Shown: positions 43,199 to 55,094 of the stretch, piece by piece
Layout of the letters: each line of letters opens with the position of its first letter
How positions within the stretch are numbered: the first letter of the stretch is position 1
Assembly: GCA_963835375.1 (NCBI GenBank)
Contig: CAWIGB010000021.1
Coordinates: 1 to 64,000 of the forward strand
Length of the DNA stretch: 64,000 nt
Source: Salinisphaera sp963835375
Lineage (GTDB): Bacteria; Pseudomonadota; Gammaproteobacteria; Nevskiales; Salinisphaeraceae
Direction: 5' to 3'
The notes under the pieces: generated by a model
Told to the model about the DNA's origin: nothing
The model's input: only the letters and a program-made list of their open reading frames with translations
Databases searched by the model: none
Made by a program: the position numbers and the translations under genes

Positions 43199-44267
43199 CG
43201 CTGGCCTCCATCGGCAGAAAGACGCTGAATACGGTCTGACCCGGGCGGCTTTCGCACTCGATCAGACCGTCGTGTAGATGGACCAGGTACTGGGCGATCG
43301 GCAGCCCCATGCCGCTGCCCTCGGCGCGCGAACTGACCATCGGATGAAAGATGCGCGGCAGCAGATCGCGCGGAATGCCGGGACCGTTATCGACCACGTC
43401 GACCCGGATCACCAGCCGATGCTTGACACCGCCGATGGTGAACAGCCGCTGGGTGCGCGTGCGCAGCAGGATGTTGCCGGAGCTGCCGAGCGCCGTGACT
43501 GCGTTGCCCACCAGATTGAAGAACGTCTGAATCAGCTGTTCGCGATCGGCGCAGACTTCGGGAATGCTCGGATCATAGTCCCGCTCGAGCGCGATACCCG
43601 GCGGCAACTCGGTGTCGATCAGGGCCCGGACGTGCTCCAGCGGCTCGTGGATATTGAGCGGCTGCTTGTTCGGCGGCCGCCGCGGCCCGAGCAGATCATC
43701 CACCAGATTCTGCAGCCGATCGGCCTCGCGGATGATGACGGTGGTGTATTCCTTCAGGCCATCGTCGTCGATTTCGCGCTCGAGCAGCTGGGCGGCGCCG
43801 CGCAGACCGCCCAGCGGATTCTTGATCTCGTGCGCCATGCCGCGAATCATTTCGCGATTGGCGAGATTCTGGATCCGCATCTGGTCATCGCGGGAGATTC
43901 GCAGCTGTCGATCCAGCGACAGGAATTCCAGCAGCAGCGCCGACTCGCCGGCCTGGTCGGTGAAGGGGGTGACCGTACAGTCCACGATCAGCGGGTCGCC
44001 GCCGCCGGCGCGCAGATGAAGCTCGCGTTCGGTGTAGGCTGCGCCTTCGGTCAAGGCCGCGGTCAGCCGGGCTCGATGGTCGGCGAGATAGGGCAGGGCC
44101 TTGTCGAACGACTCCTGGTCGCAGTGGCGGGCCGATACGCCGAACAGCATTTCGCTGGCGGTATTCAGATACGTGACACGCAGCCGGCTGTCGAGACACA
44201 CGACCGCGGTCTTGAGATTATCGAGAATCGTGTCGGGACGATGCTCGCTGTGTTCATCGGAACGCAT
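43191..44267 (-). CDS. ntrB: Nitrogen regulation sensor histidine kinase NtrB
   Basis: Cytoplasmic kinase/phosphatase of 358 residues. A PAS domain occupies residues 10-125 (VVCLDSRLRVTYLNTASEML), the H box is GMAHEIKNPLGGLRGAAQLL with the phospho-histidine, and the N, G1 and G2 boxes are QTFFNLVGNAVTAL, VDNGPGIP and GSGMGLPIAQYLV. No membrane helix is present, as usual for NtrB. It phosphorylates NtrC under nitrogen limitation and is controlled by PII proteins, which are not encoded here. Confidence 0.93.
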   Translation of the reverse strand: MRSDEHSEHRPDTILDNLKTAVVCLDSRLRVTYLNTASEMLFGVSARHCDQESFDKALPYLADHRARLTAALTEGAAYTERELHLRAGGGDPLIVDCTVTPFTDQAGESALLLEFLSLDRQLRISRDDQMRIQNLANREMIRGMAHEIKNPLGGLRGAAQLLEREIDDDGLKEYTTVIIREADRLQNLVDDLLGPRRPPNKQPLNIHEPLEHVRALIDTELPPGIALERDYDPSIPEVCADREQLIQTFFNLVGNAVTALGSSGNILLRTRTQRLFTIGGVKHRLVIRVDVVDNGPGIPRDLLPRIFHPMVSSRAEGSGMGLPIAQYLVHLHDGLIECESRPGQTVFSVFLPMEASDG

Positions 44268-44339
44268 GGCGCCTGTCCAGCAAGGTTTGGGCCACTGTGG
44301 GATACATCGAGCCGCGGAACATCGACATCATTCAGCAGT

Positions 44340-44930
44340 TTAGGATGGCGGCCTGCCGTCAGCCGTGGCCGGTGGCGGCTGCGCTGGCCTCGCGTCGGAA
44401 CCACGCTCGACACGGAACGTGACGGCGTCGCTGTGCTGCACCGCATGGCCGCGATAGAGCAGGGTGACGCTGAAGGTATGCGAGCCGGCGGCGACATTCG
44501 ACAACGTCAGCCGCATGTTCCGGGTCGGCCCCGGGCCGATCTCCCCACCATCGAGCTCATAGCGCAGCGATTCTCCGTCACCGAGTCCGGACTTGTCGTC
44601 ATTGTTGCCGACGATGATCGAGACTGGGACCTGGCCCTGCTCGCTGGCGAACACCTGGCCCTGCTGGGGCGAGATCACCGTCAGCGCGCGCGAGTCGCCT
44701 TCGGCTGTTTTACTCGATTGCTCTAAACTCGTGGCCGCACGCGAGGGCGCGCCGGCGGCCGGCGACTGCGAAAGCTGAGCCGCCTTCGCTCCTGGCTGCG
44801 ACGTATCGCTGTAATGGCGAACCCCGTGAGCGTCGGTCCAGGTATAGATCGTGGCGTGGGCTGGCGCGATCGCCACCAGACCGGCCCAGGCCACGAACCA
44901 TACCCAGCGCCCCGGTCGTATTGTCTGCAT
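44340..44930 (-). CDS. DUF4124 domain secreted protein
   Basis: Exported protein of 196 residues. The signal sequence (to about APAHA at residue 26) leads directly into the DUF4124 motif TIYTWTDAHGVRHYSDTSQP. A low-complexity Ala/Ser linker is followed by an Ig-like beta domain (SPQQGQVFASEQGQVPVSII onwards) and a disordered Pro-rich tail. Function is unknown. A gene of this family between glnA and ntrBC is a recurrent arrangement in Gammaproteobacteria, which hints at co-regulation with nitrogen control. The MQTIRPG start at 44930 is used. Confidence 0.8.
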   Translation of the reverse strand: MQTIRPGRWVWFVAWAGLVAIAPAHATIYTWTDAHGVRHYSDTSQPGAKAAQLSQSPAAGAPSRAATSLEQSSKTAEGDSRALTVISPQQGQVFASEQGQVPVSIIVGNNDDKSGLGDGESLRYELDGGEIGPGPTRNMRLTLSNVAAGSHTFSVTLLYRGHAVQHSDAVTFRVERGSDARPAQPPPATADGRPPS

Positions 44931-44943
44931 CACCCCCCCCTTC

Positions 44944-44976
44944 AAAAAAAAGCGCATCCGTGGGTGACGGATGCGC
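44944..44976 (-). terminator. Intrinsic terminator of glnA
   Basis: On the minus strand, 45 bases after the glnA stop codon, GCGCATCCGT and ACGGATGCGC form a 10-bp stem with a 5-base loop, followed by a run of eight T. It separates glnA from the DUF4124 gene. Confidence 0.85.
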
Positions 44977-45021
44977 CTTTCGCTACTGCAGCGGTCGCCA
45001 CGGGCCGCTGTGAACCTGCGG

Positions 45022-46431
45022 CTAGCAGGAATAGTACATATCGAACTCGGCCGGATGGGTGCTCATCTTCAGACGCAGCACTTCTTCCATCTTCAGATCG
45101 ATATAGCCGTCGATCAGATCGTCGGTGAACACATCGCCCTTCTTGAGGAAGTCGCGATCAGCCGACAGCGCTTGCAGCGCTTCTTCCAGCGACTGGGCCA
45201 CGGTCGGGATCTTCTTCTCTTCTTCCGGCGGCAGGTCGTACAGATCCTTGTCCATGGCTTCGCCCGGATGGATCTTGTTCTGAATGCCGTCCAGGCCCGC
45301 CATCATCATCACCGAGAAGGCGAAATACGGGTTGGCGGTCGGATCCGGGAAACGGACCTCGATGCGACGCGCCTTCGGGCTGGAGACCCACGGGATACGG
45401 ATCGATGCCGAACGGTTGCGCGCCGAGTAGGCCAACAGCACCGGCGCCTCGAAGCCCTTGACCAGCCGCTTGTAGCTGTTGGTCGAGGCGTTGGCGAAGG
45501 CGTTGATCGCCTTGGCGTGCTTGATGATGCCGCCGATGTAGAACAGCGCTTCCTCGGACAGACCGCCGTACTCGTCGCCCGAGAAGATGTTCTTGCCGTC
45601 CTTGGTCAGCGACTGATGCACATGCATGCCGGAACCGTTGTCGCCGACCAGCGGTTTGGGCATGAAGGTCGCGGTCTTGCCGAAGGCGTGCGCAACATTC
45701 TGCACGCAGTACTTGTAGGTCAGCGTCTCATCGGCCTTCTTGACCAGCGTGTTGAACAGCATGCCGATCTCGCCCTGGCCGGCGGTGCCCACTTCATGGT
45801 GATGCACTTCCACGGTCAGGCCCATTTCTTCCATCGCCAGACACATGGCCGAGCGGATGTCGTGCTGGGAATCGACCGGCGGGACCGGCACATAGCCGCC
45901 CTTGACACCCGGGCGATGACCCATGTTGCCTTCCGGATAGCGAGTCTCGCTGTTCCAGCAGGCTTCTTCGGAGTCGACGGCGAAGCCGGCGCCGCGCATT
46001 TCGTTGTGCCAGTTCACCGAATCGAAGATGAAGAATTCGGCTTCGGGGCCGAACAGCGCGGTATCGGCGATACCAGTGGACGCCAGATAGGCTTCCGCGC
46101 GCTTGGCGACGGTACGCGGATCGCGCTCGTAGCCCATCATGGTGTTCGGTTCGAGCACATCGCAGCGGATGTTGACGGTCGGCTCTTCGAAGAACGGGTC
46201 CAGAATGGCCGAATCGTCGTCCGGCATCATGACCATGTCCGACTCGTTGATGCCTTTCCAGCCATCGATCGACGAGCCGTCGAACATCTTGCCTTCTTCC
46301 ATGAACTCTTCGTCGACGACATGCGCCGGCATGGTCATGTGCTGTTCTTTGCCACGCGCGTCGCAGAAACGAAAGTCCACGAATTTCGCTTCGGTCTTCT
46401 TGATCAGTTCGAGCGCCTTGCTACTCGCCAT
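45022..46431 (-). CDS. glnA: Glutamine synthetase, type I
   Basis: Dodecameric enzyme of 469 residues that joins ammonia to glutamate. Signature regions are KMFDGSSIDGWKGI near the N-terminus, the metal-binding FGPEAEFFIFD, KPLVGDNGSGMHVHQS (the ATP/glutamate loop), and the adenylylation loop DLYDLPPEE with the Tyr that GlnE modifies. It begins MASSKALELIKKTEAKFVDFRF. The AGGAG ribosome-binding site precedes the ATG. The upstream region carries a sigma-54 promoter and two NtrC sites. Confidence 0.95.
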   Translation of the reverse strand: MASSKALELIKKTEAKFVDFRFCDARGKEQHMTMPAHVVDEEFMEEGKMFDGSSIDGWKGINESDMVMMPDDDSAILDPFFEEPTVNIRCDVLEPNTMMGYERDPRTVAKRAEAYLASTGIADTALFGPEAEFFIFDSVNWHNEMRGAGFAVDSEEACWNSETRYPEGNMGHRPGVKGGYVPVPPVDSQHDIRSAMCLAMEEMGLTVEVHHHEVGTAGQGEIGMLFNTLVKKADETLTYKYCVQNVAHAFGKTATFMPKPLVGDNGSGMHVHQSLTKDGKNIFSGDEYGGLSEEALFYIGGIIKHAKAINAFANASTNSYKRLVKGFEAPVLLAYSARNRSASIRIPWVSSPKARRIEVRFPDPTANPYFAFSVMMMAGLDGIQNKIHPGEAMDKDLYDLPPEEEKKIPTVAQSLEEALQALSADRDFLKKGDVFTDDLIDGYIDLKMEEVLRLKMSTHPAEFDMYYSC

Positions 46432-46496
46432 GATGACTCCTCTTGGGATGGGAACTCAGCTGTCCGGTAACGCCAGTACAACAGATGCACTATAAA

Positions 46497-46512
46497 GGCA
46501 GGTTCCATGCCA
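46497..46512 (-). promoter_or_regulatory. Sigma-54 promoter of glnA
   Basis: On the minus strand, TGGCAT and CTGCC place GG and GC exactly 10 bases apart, as the -24/-12 elements of sigma-54 promoters require. The likely transcript start is about 46486, giving a leader of about 55 bases. Confidence 0.75.
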
Positions 46513-46574
46513 CGTCACCTGCGCCGGTTCAACACGTTGTTCCGTGTCCGAATGCACCAGAAAAGACCTTTATA

Positions 46575-46590
46575 TGCACCATTATAGTGC
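46575..46590. promoter_or_regulatory. NtrC binding site 1 upstream of glnA
   Basis: TGCACCATTATAGTGC on the plus strand has the GCAC-N7-GTGC dyad of NtrC enhancer sites. It lies about 95 bases upstream of the expected start. Confidence 0.7.
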
Positions 46591-46603
46591 CGCTCGATAT
46601 TGG

Positions 46604-46620
46604 TGCATTATGATGGTGCG
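46604..46620. promoter_or_regulatory. NtrC binding site 2 upstream of glnA
   Basis: TGCATTATGATGGTGCG is close to the NtrC consensus TGCACTATAATGGTGCA in spacing and arms. It lies about 30 bases beyond site 1, which resembles the paired sites of enteric glnA. Confidence 0.6.
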
Positions 46621-46686
46621 CAGAGCTCTCCCCAGCGACTGCAGGCGTTCCGGTACAATCGCGGCCTGATCAAACGGTGCGATCGC

Positions 46687-47583
46687 ATGGATTTCCAACA
46701 GCTCATTTTTGCGCTGCAGCAGTACTGGGCCGAACGCGGCTGCGTTGTCGTACAGCCGCTGGACATGCCGGTCGGCGCGGGCACGTTCCATACCGCAACC
46801 TTCCTGCGTTCTATCGGTCCCGAGCCTTGGCGCGCGGCCTATGTCCAGCCCTCCAGGCGGCCCACGGACGGCCGCTACGGCGAGAACCCGAATCGCCTGC
46901 AGCACTATTATCAATTCCAGGTACTGCTCAAGCCGTCGCCCAAGGATATCCAGGCCCAGTACCTCGGCTCGCTAGAAGCCCTTGGCCTGGATATGTCCAT
47001 CCATGACGTCCGCTTCGTCGAGGACAACTGGGAATCACCGACCCTGGGCGCCTGGGGCCTGGGCTGGGAAATCTGGTTGAACGGGATGGAGATCACCCAG
47101 TTCACGTATTTCCAGCAGGTCGGCGGACTCGATTGCCGCCCGGTCTCCGGCGAGATCACCTACGGGCTGGAACGTATTGCGATGTATATCCAGAACGTGG
47201 AATCGGTCTACGATCTGGTGTGGTCGGATTCGCCATACGGCACGGTCTATTATGGCGACGTGTTCCATCAGAACGAAGTCGAACAGTCGACCTATAACTT
47301 CGAATACGCTCCGGTGGAGGCGCTGTTCCGACGCTTCGACGAGCTCGAGACGGAATGCCTGGCCCTGGTGGAATCGAACCTCCCCCTGCCGGCCTACGAA
47401 CGCATGCTGGAATGCTCGCACACATTCAATCTGCTGGATGCGCGCCATGCCATCTCGGTGACGGAACGCCAACGCTACATCCTGCGGGTTCGCACGCTGG
47501 CCCGCTCGGTGGCCAAGGCTTATTACGATGCGCGTGAGGCGCTCGGTTTCCCGATGCTCAAGAAGGACGGCGACGCGGCATGA
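46687..47583 (+). CDS. glyQ: Glycine--tRNA ligase alpha subunit
   Basis: Catalytic subunit of the bacterial alpha2-beta2 glycyl-tRNA synthetase, 298 residues. Family stretches are MDFQQLIFALQQYWAERGCV at the start, PTDGRYGENPNRLQHYYQF, WEIWLNGMEITQFTYFQQ and GEITYGLERIAMYIQ. It charges tRNA-Gly together with GlyS, encoded immediately downstream with a 4-base overlap. The start codon is at 46687; a longer in-frame reading has no family match. Confidence 0.95.
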   Translation: MDFQQLIFALQQYWAERGCVVVQPLDMPVGAGTFHTATFLRSIGPEPWRAAYVQPSRRPTDGRYGENPNRLQHYYQFQVLLKPSPKDIQAQYLGSLEALGLDMSIHDVRFVEDNWESPTLGAWGLGWEIWLNGMEITQFTYFQQVGGLDCRPVSGEITYGLERIAMYIQNVESVYDLVWSDSPYGTVYYGDVFHQNEVEQSTYNFEYAPVEALFRRFDELETECLALVESNLPLPAYERMLECSHTFNLLDARHAISVTERQRYILRVRTLARSVAKAYYDAREALGFPMLKKDGDAA

Positions 47584-49658
47584 GTGCAGATCTTCTGATC
47601 GAAATCGGCGTCGAGGAACTGCCGCCGAAAGCGATGCACCCCCTGGCCGAGGCATTTGCCAACGGCCTGGCGGACCAGCTGGACCAGGCCGGTCTTACGC
47701 ATGGTGAGGTTCGCTACCTTGCCACGCCACGGCGCCTGGCGGTCATTATTCACGATGCCGCTGGTTCGAGTGCCGCCGAAAGCGTGGAGAAATTCGGCCC
47801 GACCGTCGATATCGCCTACGACGGGCAGGGCAACCCGACCAAGGCAGGTGAAGGCTTCGCGCGCTCGGTCGGCACCCCCCTCGATGCGCTGGAGATCGAA
47901 GACAGCGACAAGGGCCAACGCCTCGTATATCGCGGCACTGCCGAAGGGCGCGCACTGAGCGAGCTGCTACAGCCCGCCGTCGATGCCGCGCTGCGTACTC
48001 TGCCGATTCCCAAGCGCATGCGCTGGGGCGATTCCGAGGCTGCGTTCGTGCGCCCCGTACATTGGGTGGTCGCGCTCCATGGGGGCGCAATCCTGCCGCT
48101 CGTGGTGTTCGGCGAAAGCGCGGATCGCTACAGCCGCGGCCATCGTTTTCATCATCCCGAGCCCATCGAGATCAGTCACGCTGATACTTACGTCGAGCGG
48201 CTTCGCACCCCCGGTCGGGTCATCGTCGATATCGTCGAACGCAAGGCTTTGGTGCTGGAAGGCGTGGTTGCGGCGGCCCGCTCGCTCGGCGGTCAGGCCT
48301 TGATCGACGACGAACTTGTCGCTGAGGTCACCGCACTCGTCGAGTGGCCGGTCGGGGTCGCTGGCCGCTTCGACACGCGGTTTCTCGAGCTACCCCGCGA
48401 GGTTCTCGTGGCCACGCTGGAAGGACACCAACGCTACTTCCCGGTAGAGGACGACGACGGTGCTCTGGTGGCCGGTTTCGTCACCGTGGCCAACCTCGAA
48501 AGCCGCGACCCGGCCCAAGTTGTCGCCGGCAACGAACGCGTCATTCGGCCCCGCCTGGCGGATGCGCTGTTCTTCTGGGAACAGGACCGGCGTCATGGTC
48601 TGGCGGCGCGTATTCCCGAACTCGAACGCGTCAGCTTCCAGCAGGCGCTCGGGACAATCGCAGACAAGAGCCAACGCTTCGGCCGCCTCGCGGTTGAGCT
48701 GGCGCCCTCAGTCGGCGCGACCACAGCCGACGTCGCACGTGCGGCAGAACTCGCCAAGACAGACCTTCTCACCGAGATGGTTGACGAGTTTCCCGAGCTC
48801 CAGGGTGTCATGGGCGGCTACTACGCGGCGCTGGAAGGCGAGTCGGAAGCCGTGGCCCGTGCGTTACCGGAACAGTATGCGCCGGTCGGGGCCGGTGCGC
48901 CGATCGCAACGACCTCTGTCGGGCGTTGCATTGCGCTCGCCGACCGGCTGGACACGCTTGCCGGCATCTTTGCGATCGGCAAGCGGCCGAGTGGCGACAA
49001 GGATCCATTCGGACTTCGACGAGCGGCGCTCGGCGTGCTGCGCACGCTGATCGAGGGCGATATCTCTATCGACTTGAGGCAGCTGCTTGAAACGGCGCTC
49101 GCGATGCAGCCCGTCGACGCGCCCGAGGGGACCGACCAGGCGCTCTGGGTGTTTCACATGGAACGCCTGCGAGGCTACTACGTCGAACATGGCGTGCCGG
49201 CCGCCCATTTCGAATCCATTGCATCACTGGATATCCGCGACATACAGGATTTTGATCGCAGAGTGCGTGCGGTTGGCGAATTCGCGGGTCTGGCCACGGC
49301 CTCGGTGGTCTGCCGCGCGCACAAACGTATCCGCAATATTCTAAAACGCAACGCTGACGCGGACGTGGCAGAAAAAGCGGATCGGACGATGATGGTCGAC
49401 CCGGCGGAAACCGCCTTACATGCGAGTCTGACCGAGCGCTCGGACATGCTTGAACACGCAGCCCGGGAAGGTGACTATGCCGCAGCGCTATCGGCACTGG
49501 CACCGCTGGCCGAACCGTTGGACACATTCTTCAGCCAAGTCATGGTGATGAGCGAGGACCCGGCGCTCCAGCGCAACCGTTTGGCTCTCCTTGCTCAGAT
49601 CGATCGCCTCTGCCGGCAAGTCGCAGATATTTCCTGCTTGTCGGTCGAGTCTGCGTAA
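47580..49658 (+). CDS. glyS: Glycine--tRNA ligase beta subunit
   Basis: Subunit of 692 residues that binds tRNA and carries an HD-like domain and a C-terminal anticodon-binding region. The N-terminus is typical (LLIEIGVEELPPKAM). Further family stretches are KRMRWGDSEAAFVRPVHW, GHQRYFPVEDDDGALV and KRPSGDKDPFGLRRAALGVL. The ATG overlaps the glyQ stop by 4 bases and its stop overlaps the gmhB start by one base. Confidence 0.95.
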   Translation: MSADLLIEIGVEELPPKAMHPLAEAFANGLADQLDQAGLTHGEVRYLATPRRLAVIIHDAAGSSAAESVEKFGPTVDIAYDGQGNPTKAGEGFARSVGTPLDALEIEDSDKGQRLVYRGTAEGRALSELLQPAVDAALRTLPIPKRMRWGDSEAAFVRPVHWVVALHGGAILPLVVFGESADRYSRGHRFHHPEPIEISHADTYVERLRTPGRVIVDIVERKALVLEGVVAAARSLGGQALIDDELVAEVTALVEWPVGVAGRFDTRFLELPREVLVATLEGHQRYFPVEDDDGALVAGFVTVANLESRDPAQVVAGNERVIRPRLADALFFWEQDRRHGLAARIPELERVSFQQALGTIADKSQRFGRLAVELAPSVGATTADVARAAELAKTDLLTEMVDEFPELQGVMGGYYAALEGESEAVARALPEQYAPVGAGAPIATTSVGRCIALADRLDTLAGIFAIGKRPSGDKDPFGLRRAALGVLRTLIEGDISIDLRQLLETALAMQPVDAPEGTDQALWVFHMERLRGYYVEHGVPAAHFESIASLDIRDIQDFDRRVRAVGEFAGLATASVVCRAHKRIRNILKRNADADVAEKADRTMMVDPAETALHASLTERSDMLEHAAREGDYAAALSALAPLAEPLDTFFSQVMVMSEDPALQRNRLALLAQIDRLCRQVADISCLSVESA

Positions 49659-50206
49659 TGACGATTTCAACGGCGATACTCGACCGCGATGGTGTCGTGA
49701 ATCACGATAGCGACGCGTTCATCAAATCGCCGGCGGAATGGCAACCGGTTCCCGGCAGCCTCGAGGCCATCGCGCGGCTCAAACATGCCGGTCTGCGCGT
49801 GGTCGTGGCCACCAACCAATCCGGTTTGGGGCGTGGCTTGTTCGACTATGACGACCTGTTCGCCATTCACGACAAGATGGCGCGTCAGCTCGCAGAGCTT
49901 GGCGTAGCACTCGACGGCGTCTTCTTCTGCCCACATACGGCCGACGATGCGTGTCTCTGTCGCAAGCCGCAGCCCGGTCTGATCGAGGATATCTTGCGCC
50001 GCTGGAGCCTCAAACCACGCGATTGTGTGATGATCGGTGACAGCGCGACTGATATCGAAGCCGCACGCGCTGCCCGCATTACGGGGTTTGGGGTGCGCTC
50101 AGGCAAACCGATTGACGCCGCCGACACGCGCTGGCGGGACATTCGGATCTTCGACGACCTCGCGGCCGTCGTCGACCATCTGCTGGCTTCCCGCACGAAC
50201 AACTAG
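49658..50206 (+). CDS. gmhB: D-glycero-beta-D-manno-heptose 1,7-bisphosphate 7-phosphatase
   Basis: HAD phosphatase of 182 residues in ADP-heptose synthesis for the LPS inner core. The nucleophile motif AILDRDGVVNHDSDAFIKSP is at residues 6-25; VVATNQSGLGRGLFD and the zinc site FFCPHTADDACLCRKPQPG, characteristic of GmhB, follow, then MIGDSATDIEAARAA. It is co-translated with glyS (TAATG). The combination glyQ-glyS-gmhB near the origin is common in Gammaproteobacteria. Confidence 0.9.
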   Translation: MTISTAILDRDGVVNHDSDAFIKSPAEWQPVPGSLEAIARLKHAGLRVVVATNQSGLGRGLFDYDDLFAIHDKMARQLAELGVALDGVFFCPHTADDACLCRKPQPGLIEDILRRWSLKPRDCVMIGDSATDIEAARAARITGFGVRSGKPIDAADTRWRDIRIFDDLAAVVDHLLASRTNN

Positions 50207-50340
50207 CCGAGGCCTCGTCTGGCCCTCGGTCGGTCGCTGAAGCGCTGCATATTCAAAAGCATCCGGGCCAGGGAACCGCGCCAACAGTGTGAGCGCTTTG
50301 CGATATGCATGGAGCCAAGAACTCCCAGGTGTCGAATGAC

Positions 50341-50368
50341 AAAGCCCTCAGCGCTGGCTGAGGGCTTT
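50341..50368. terminator. Bidirectional hairpin between gmhB and gyrB
   Basis: AAAGCCCTCAGC and GCTGAGGGCTTT are perfect inverted repeats with a 4-base loop in the convergent region. The short A and T ends on both sides suit termination in both directions. Confidence 0.7.
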
Positions 50369-50424
50369 CAACGGATGGTGCGATACGGTGCCGGGCACAC
50401 CAGTACCGGCACGGCCACCCAAGG

Positions 50425-52848
<2,424 letters not shown>

Positions 52849-52902
52849 CGAATCAACCCGAAGGTTAGAAATAAACACTTGATTTTAGCACGACTGTCAT
52901 GC

Positions 52903-53976
52903 TTAAGGCGCCGCAATATGGCCCTGTTCCACGTAAAACATTCGAGTGTCTTTCAAGACGCCCGGAATCAACTCTCGACTCAGAAAGGTGAGGAAACATT
53001 GGACACCGAGTCGCTCAACTTCCGCTGCCAGGGCTGAGCGATAGTTTTCGCCCAGCTCGGCGGCCATATCGTCGAGCAGGAGAACCGGTTGCACGCCGCG
53101 CGTCGATTTAAGAATATCCGCCTGCGTAAGAAACAACGCTGCGGTCAATAGCTTCTGCTGTCCGCGAGAAACCCAGTCTCGGGCACGGGTTGCCGCAACC
53201 GAGATTCGTACGTCGGCGCGATGAGGGCCTTGTTGCGTGAAACCTGCTCGAAGATCCTGTTCCAGACCGTTGGCCAAAGCGAAACCGAAACCGTCCTCGC
53301 CACGCCATCCCGGTTGATAGGCAAATAGAAGGCTGTCGTCGCCAGCAAGCTGACGTGCAGTATTCGGTAGGCGTTGCTTGATCTGATCCAGGTAGCGACG
53401 TCGACAGGCATCGATGACCTCACCTTGCTGTACCAGCTCGGCGTCCCATGCAATAACCTGGTGCTTCGGGCAATTAGCGCGCAAGGCACGGTTACGTTGC
53501 TTTAGTGCACGCCGATATCGTCGCCATGCCGGGAAAAAATCGTGTTCCACGTGAAACACTCCCCAATCCAGGAAGTGCCTTCGGTATTTCGGCCCCTGCT
53601 CGAGCAGCCGATGCACGTTGGGATCGATATGCTGCAAAGGCAGCATGCTGATGAGGTCGAAACGTCGCGTTGCATTCTGATCGTCAAGTTTCAGGCGGTG
53701 CGAATTTCGTGAAGCATGACAGCCGATTCGATGTCGACTGCCCTGGCTATCGGTGAGTCGTGCGCGAATGGTAAGGGCATTGTTATCGTGCTGGACAGCT
53801 TGGCCGAGACTCGACTGGCGGAAGGACTCACCTCGCCCGAGAATATAAATTGCCTCTAAAAAGCTGGTCTTTCCGGAGGCATTGTCTCCAACGATGCAAT
53901 TTACGCCGGGCGACAATTCGATGTCGCAAAGCTCGATACACCGGAAATTCTCTATGTAGAGCGACTCGAGCCGCAC
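52903..53976 (-). CDS. recF: DNA replication/repair protein RecF
   Basis: SMC-like ATPase of 357 residues that loads RecA at gaps. The Walker A GDNASGKTSFLEAIY lies at residues 31-45, the signature region is in VSRGQQKLLTAALFLTQAD, and the Walker B is VLLLDDMAAELGENYRS. It lies between dnaN and gyrB, the ancestral order, with 17 bases to dnaN and 54 to gyrB. Confidence 0.93.
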   Translation of the reverse strand: MRLESLYIENFRCIELCDIELSPGVNCIVGDNASGKTSFLEAIYILGRGESFRQSSLGQAVQHDNNALTIRARLTDSQGSRHRIGCHASRNSHRLKLDDQNATRRFDLISMLPLQHIDPNVHRLLEQGPKYRRHFLDWGVFHVEHDFFPAWRRYRRALKQRNRALRANCPKHQVIAWDAELVQQGEVIDACRRRYLDQIKQRLPNTARQLAGDDSLLFAYQPGWRGEDGFGFALANGLEQDLRAGFTQQGPHRADVRISVAATRARDWVSRGQQKLLTAALFLTQADILKSTRGVQPVLLLDDMAAELGENYRSALAAEVERLGVQCFLTFLSRELIPGVLKDTRMFYVEQGHIAAP

Positions 53977-53993
53977 GCGGCATCCAGCTTTCG

Positions 53994-55094
53994 CTACAGC
54001 CGCATGGGCATGACGACATATCGGCTGTGCTCGTCACCCACAGCTTGCAGAAGCCCACTGCTGTCCGGGCCCGAGAGCGACAACTGGAATTCATCTGATT
54101 GCATCGCGCCAAGCGCGTCGAGCAAATAGCTTACATTGAACCCGATTTCCATGGGCTCGTGATCGTAGTTGACCTCTATTTCGTCTTCGGCTTCTTCGCG
54201 TTCGACGTTCTGGGCTTGTAGCTTCAACGTGTGCTGAGACAGAGACAGCCGAACGCCGCCGAATTTCTCATTCGACAGAATAGCCGTGCGTGAAAGCGCC
54301 TGTCGGATGGTATCTCGATGGGCACGCATTTCACGTTCCGGATTATCGGGAATAACACGTTCGTAATCGGGGAAACGACCGTCAATCAGTTTGGTTGTGA
54401 AATTTAACCCGGGCAACTGCAGGCGCAGATGCTTGTTTGATAACCAGAGCGTAATTTCCGCTTCGCTGTTGCCCAGCAACCGAACCAACTCTGTTATCGC
54501 CTTGCGCGGCACGATGGCTTGCTGCGCCTCTTCCAGATCGAGGTCGATGGGTGATTCGCTCATGGCAAGTCGATGACCATCCGTGGCGACGCAACGCACA
54601 TGGTCGTGTCGTAGAGCAAGCAGAAGACCGTTGAGATAGTAGCGGACATCCTGGTGGGCCATGGCGAAGTGGGTGCGGTCCAGGAGCTGCTTGAGCATGC
54701 TTTCCGGAATATTGATTGCCTGACCGGATTCCACTTCATCCAGGTGCGGCCAATCCTGCGCGGAGAGGCTTGCCAACGTGAACCGTGACCGTCCTGATTG
54801 GACCCGTGTTTGATTTGCATCCTGTCGGCAGGTGATTTCAGCATCCTCGGGCAGCCCTCGGCAGATATCGAGGAGCTTACGCGCAGGCACCGCAATTTCA
54901 CCGGCTTCTTCGATCACGGCAGGACATTGGGTCACCAATTCCAATTCCAGATCGGTTGCAGTGATCGTGAGTTGGTTGTTGTCGCCGTGAATCAGGACAT
55001 TCGACAGAATCGGCATGGTCTGTCTTCGTTCTACCACGCCGATCACGGTCTGTAGCGCGGACAGGATATCTCTGCGTTGGACTGAGAACTGCAT
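53994..55094 (-). CDS. dnaN: DNA polymerase III beta sliding clamp
   Basis: Ring-forming processivity clamp of 366 residues with three repeated clamp domains. It starts MQFSVQRRDILSALQTVIGV and contains TMPILSNVLIHGDNNQLTIT, SRFTLASLSAQDWP, the LRLQLPG segment and the C-terminal RYVVMPMRL that ends nearly all beta clamps. It follows dnaA across a 254-base AT-rich region. Confidence 0.95.
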   Translation of the reverse strand: MQFSVQRRDILSALQTVIGVVERRQTMPILSNVLIHGDNNQLTITATDLELELVTQCPAVIEEAGEIAVPARKLLDICRGLPEDAEITCRQDANQTRVQSGRSRFTLASLSAQDWPHLDEVESGQAINIPESMLKQLLDRTHFAMAHQDVRYYLNGLLLALRHDHVRCVATDGHRLAMSESPIDLDLEEAQQAIVPRKAITELVRLLGNSEAEITLWLSNKHLRLQLPGLNFTTKLIDGRFPDYERVIPDNPEREMRAHRDTIRQALSRTAILSNEKFGGVRLSLSQHTLKLQAQNVEREEAEDEIEVNYDHEPMEIGFNVSYLLDALGAMQSDEFQLSLSGPDSSGLLQAVGDEHSRYVVMPMRL

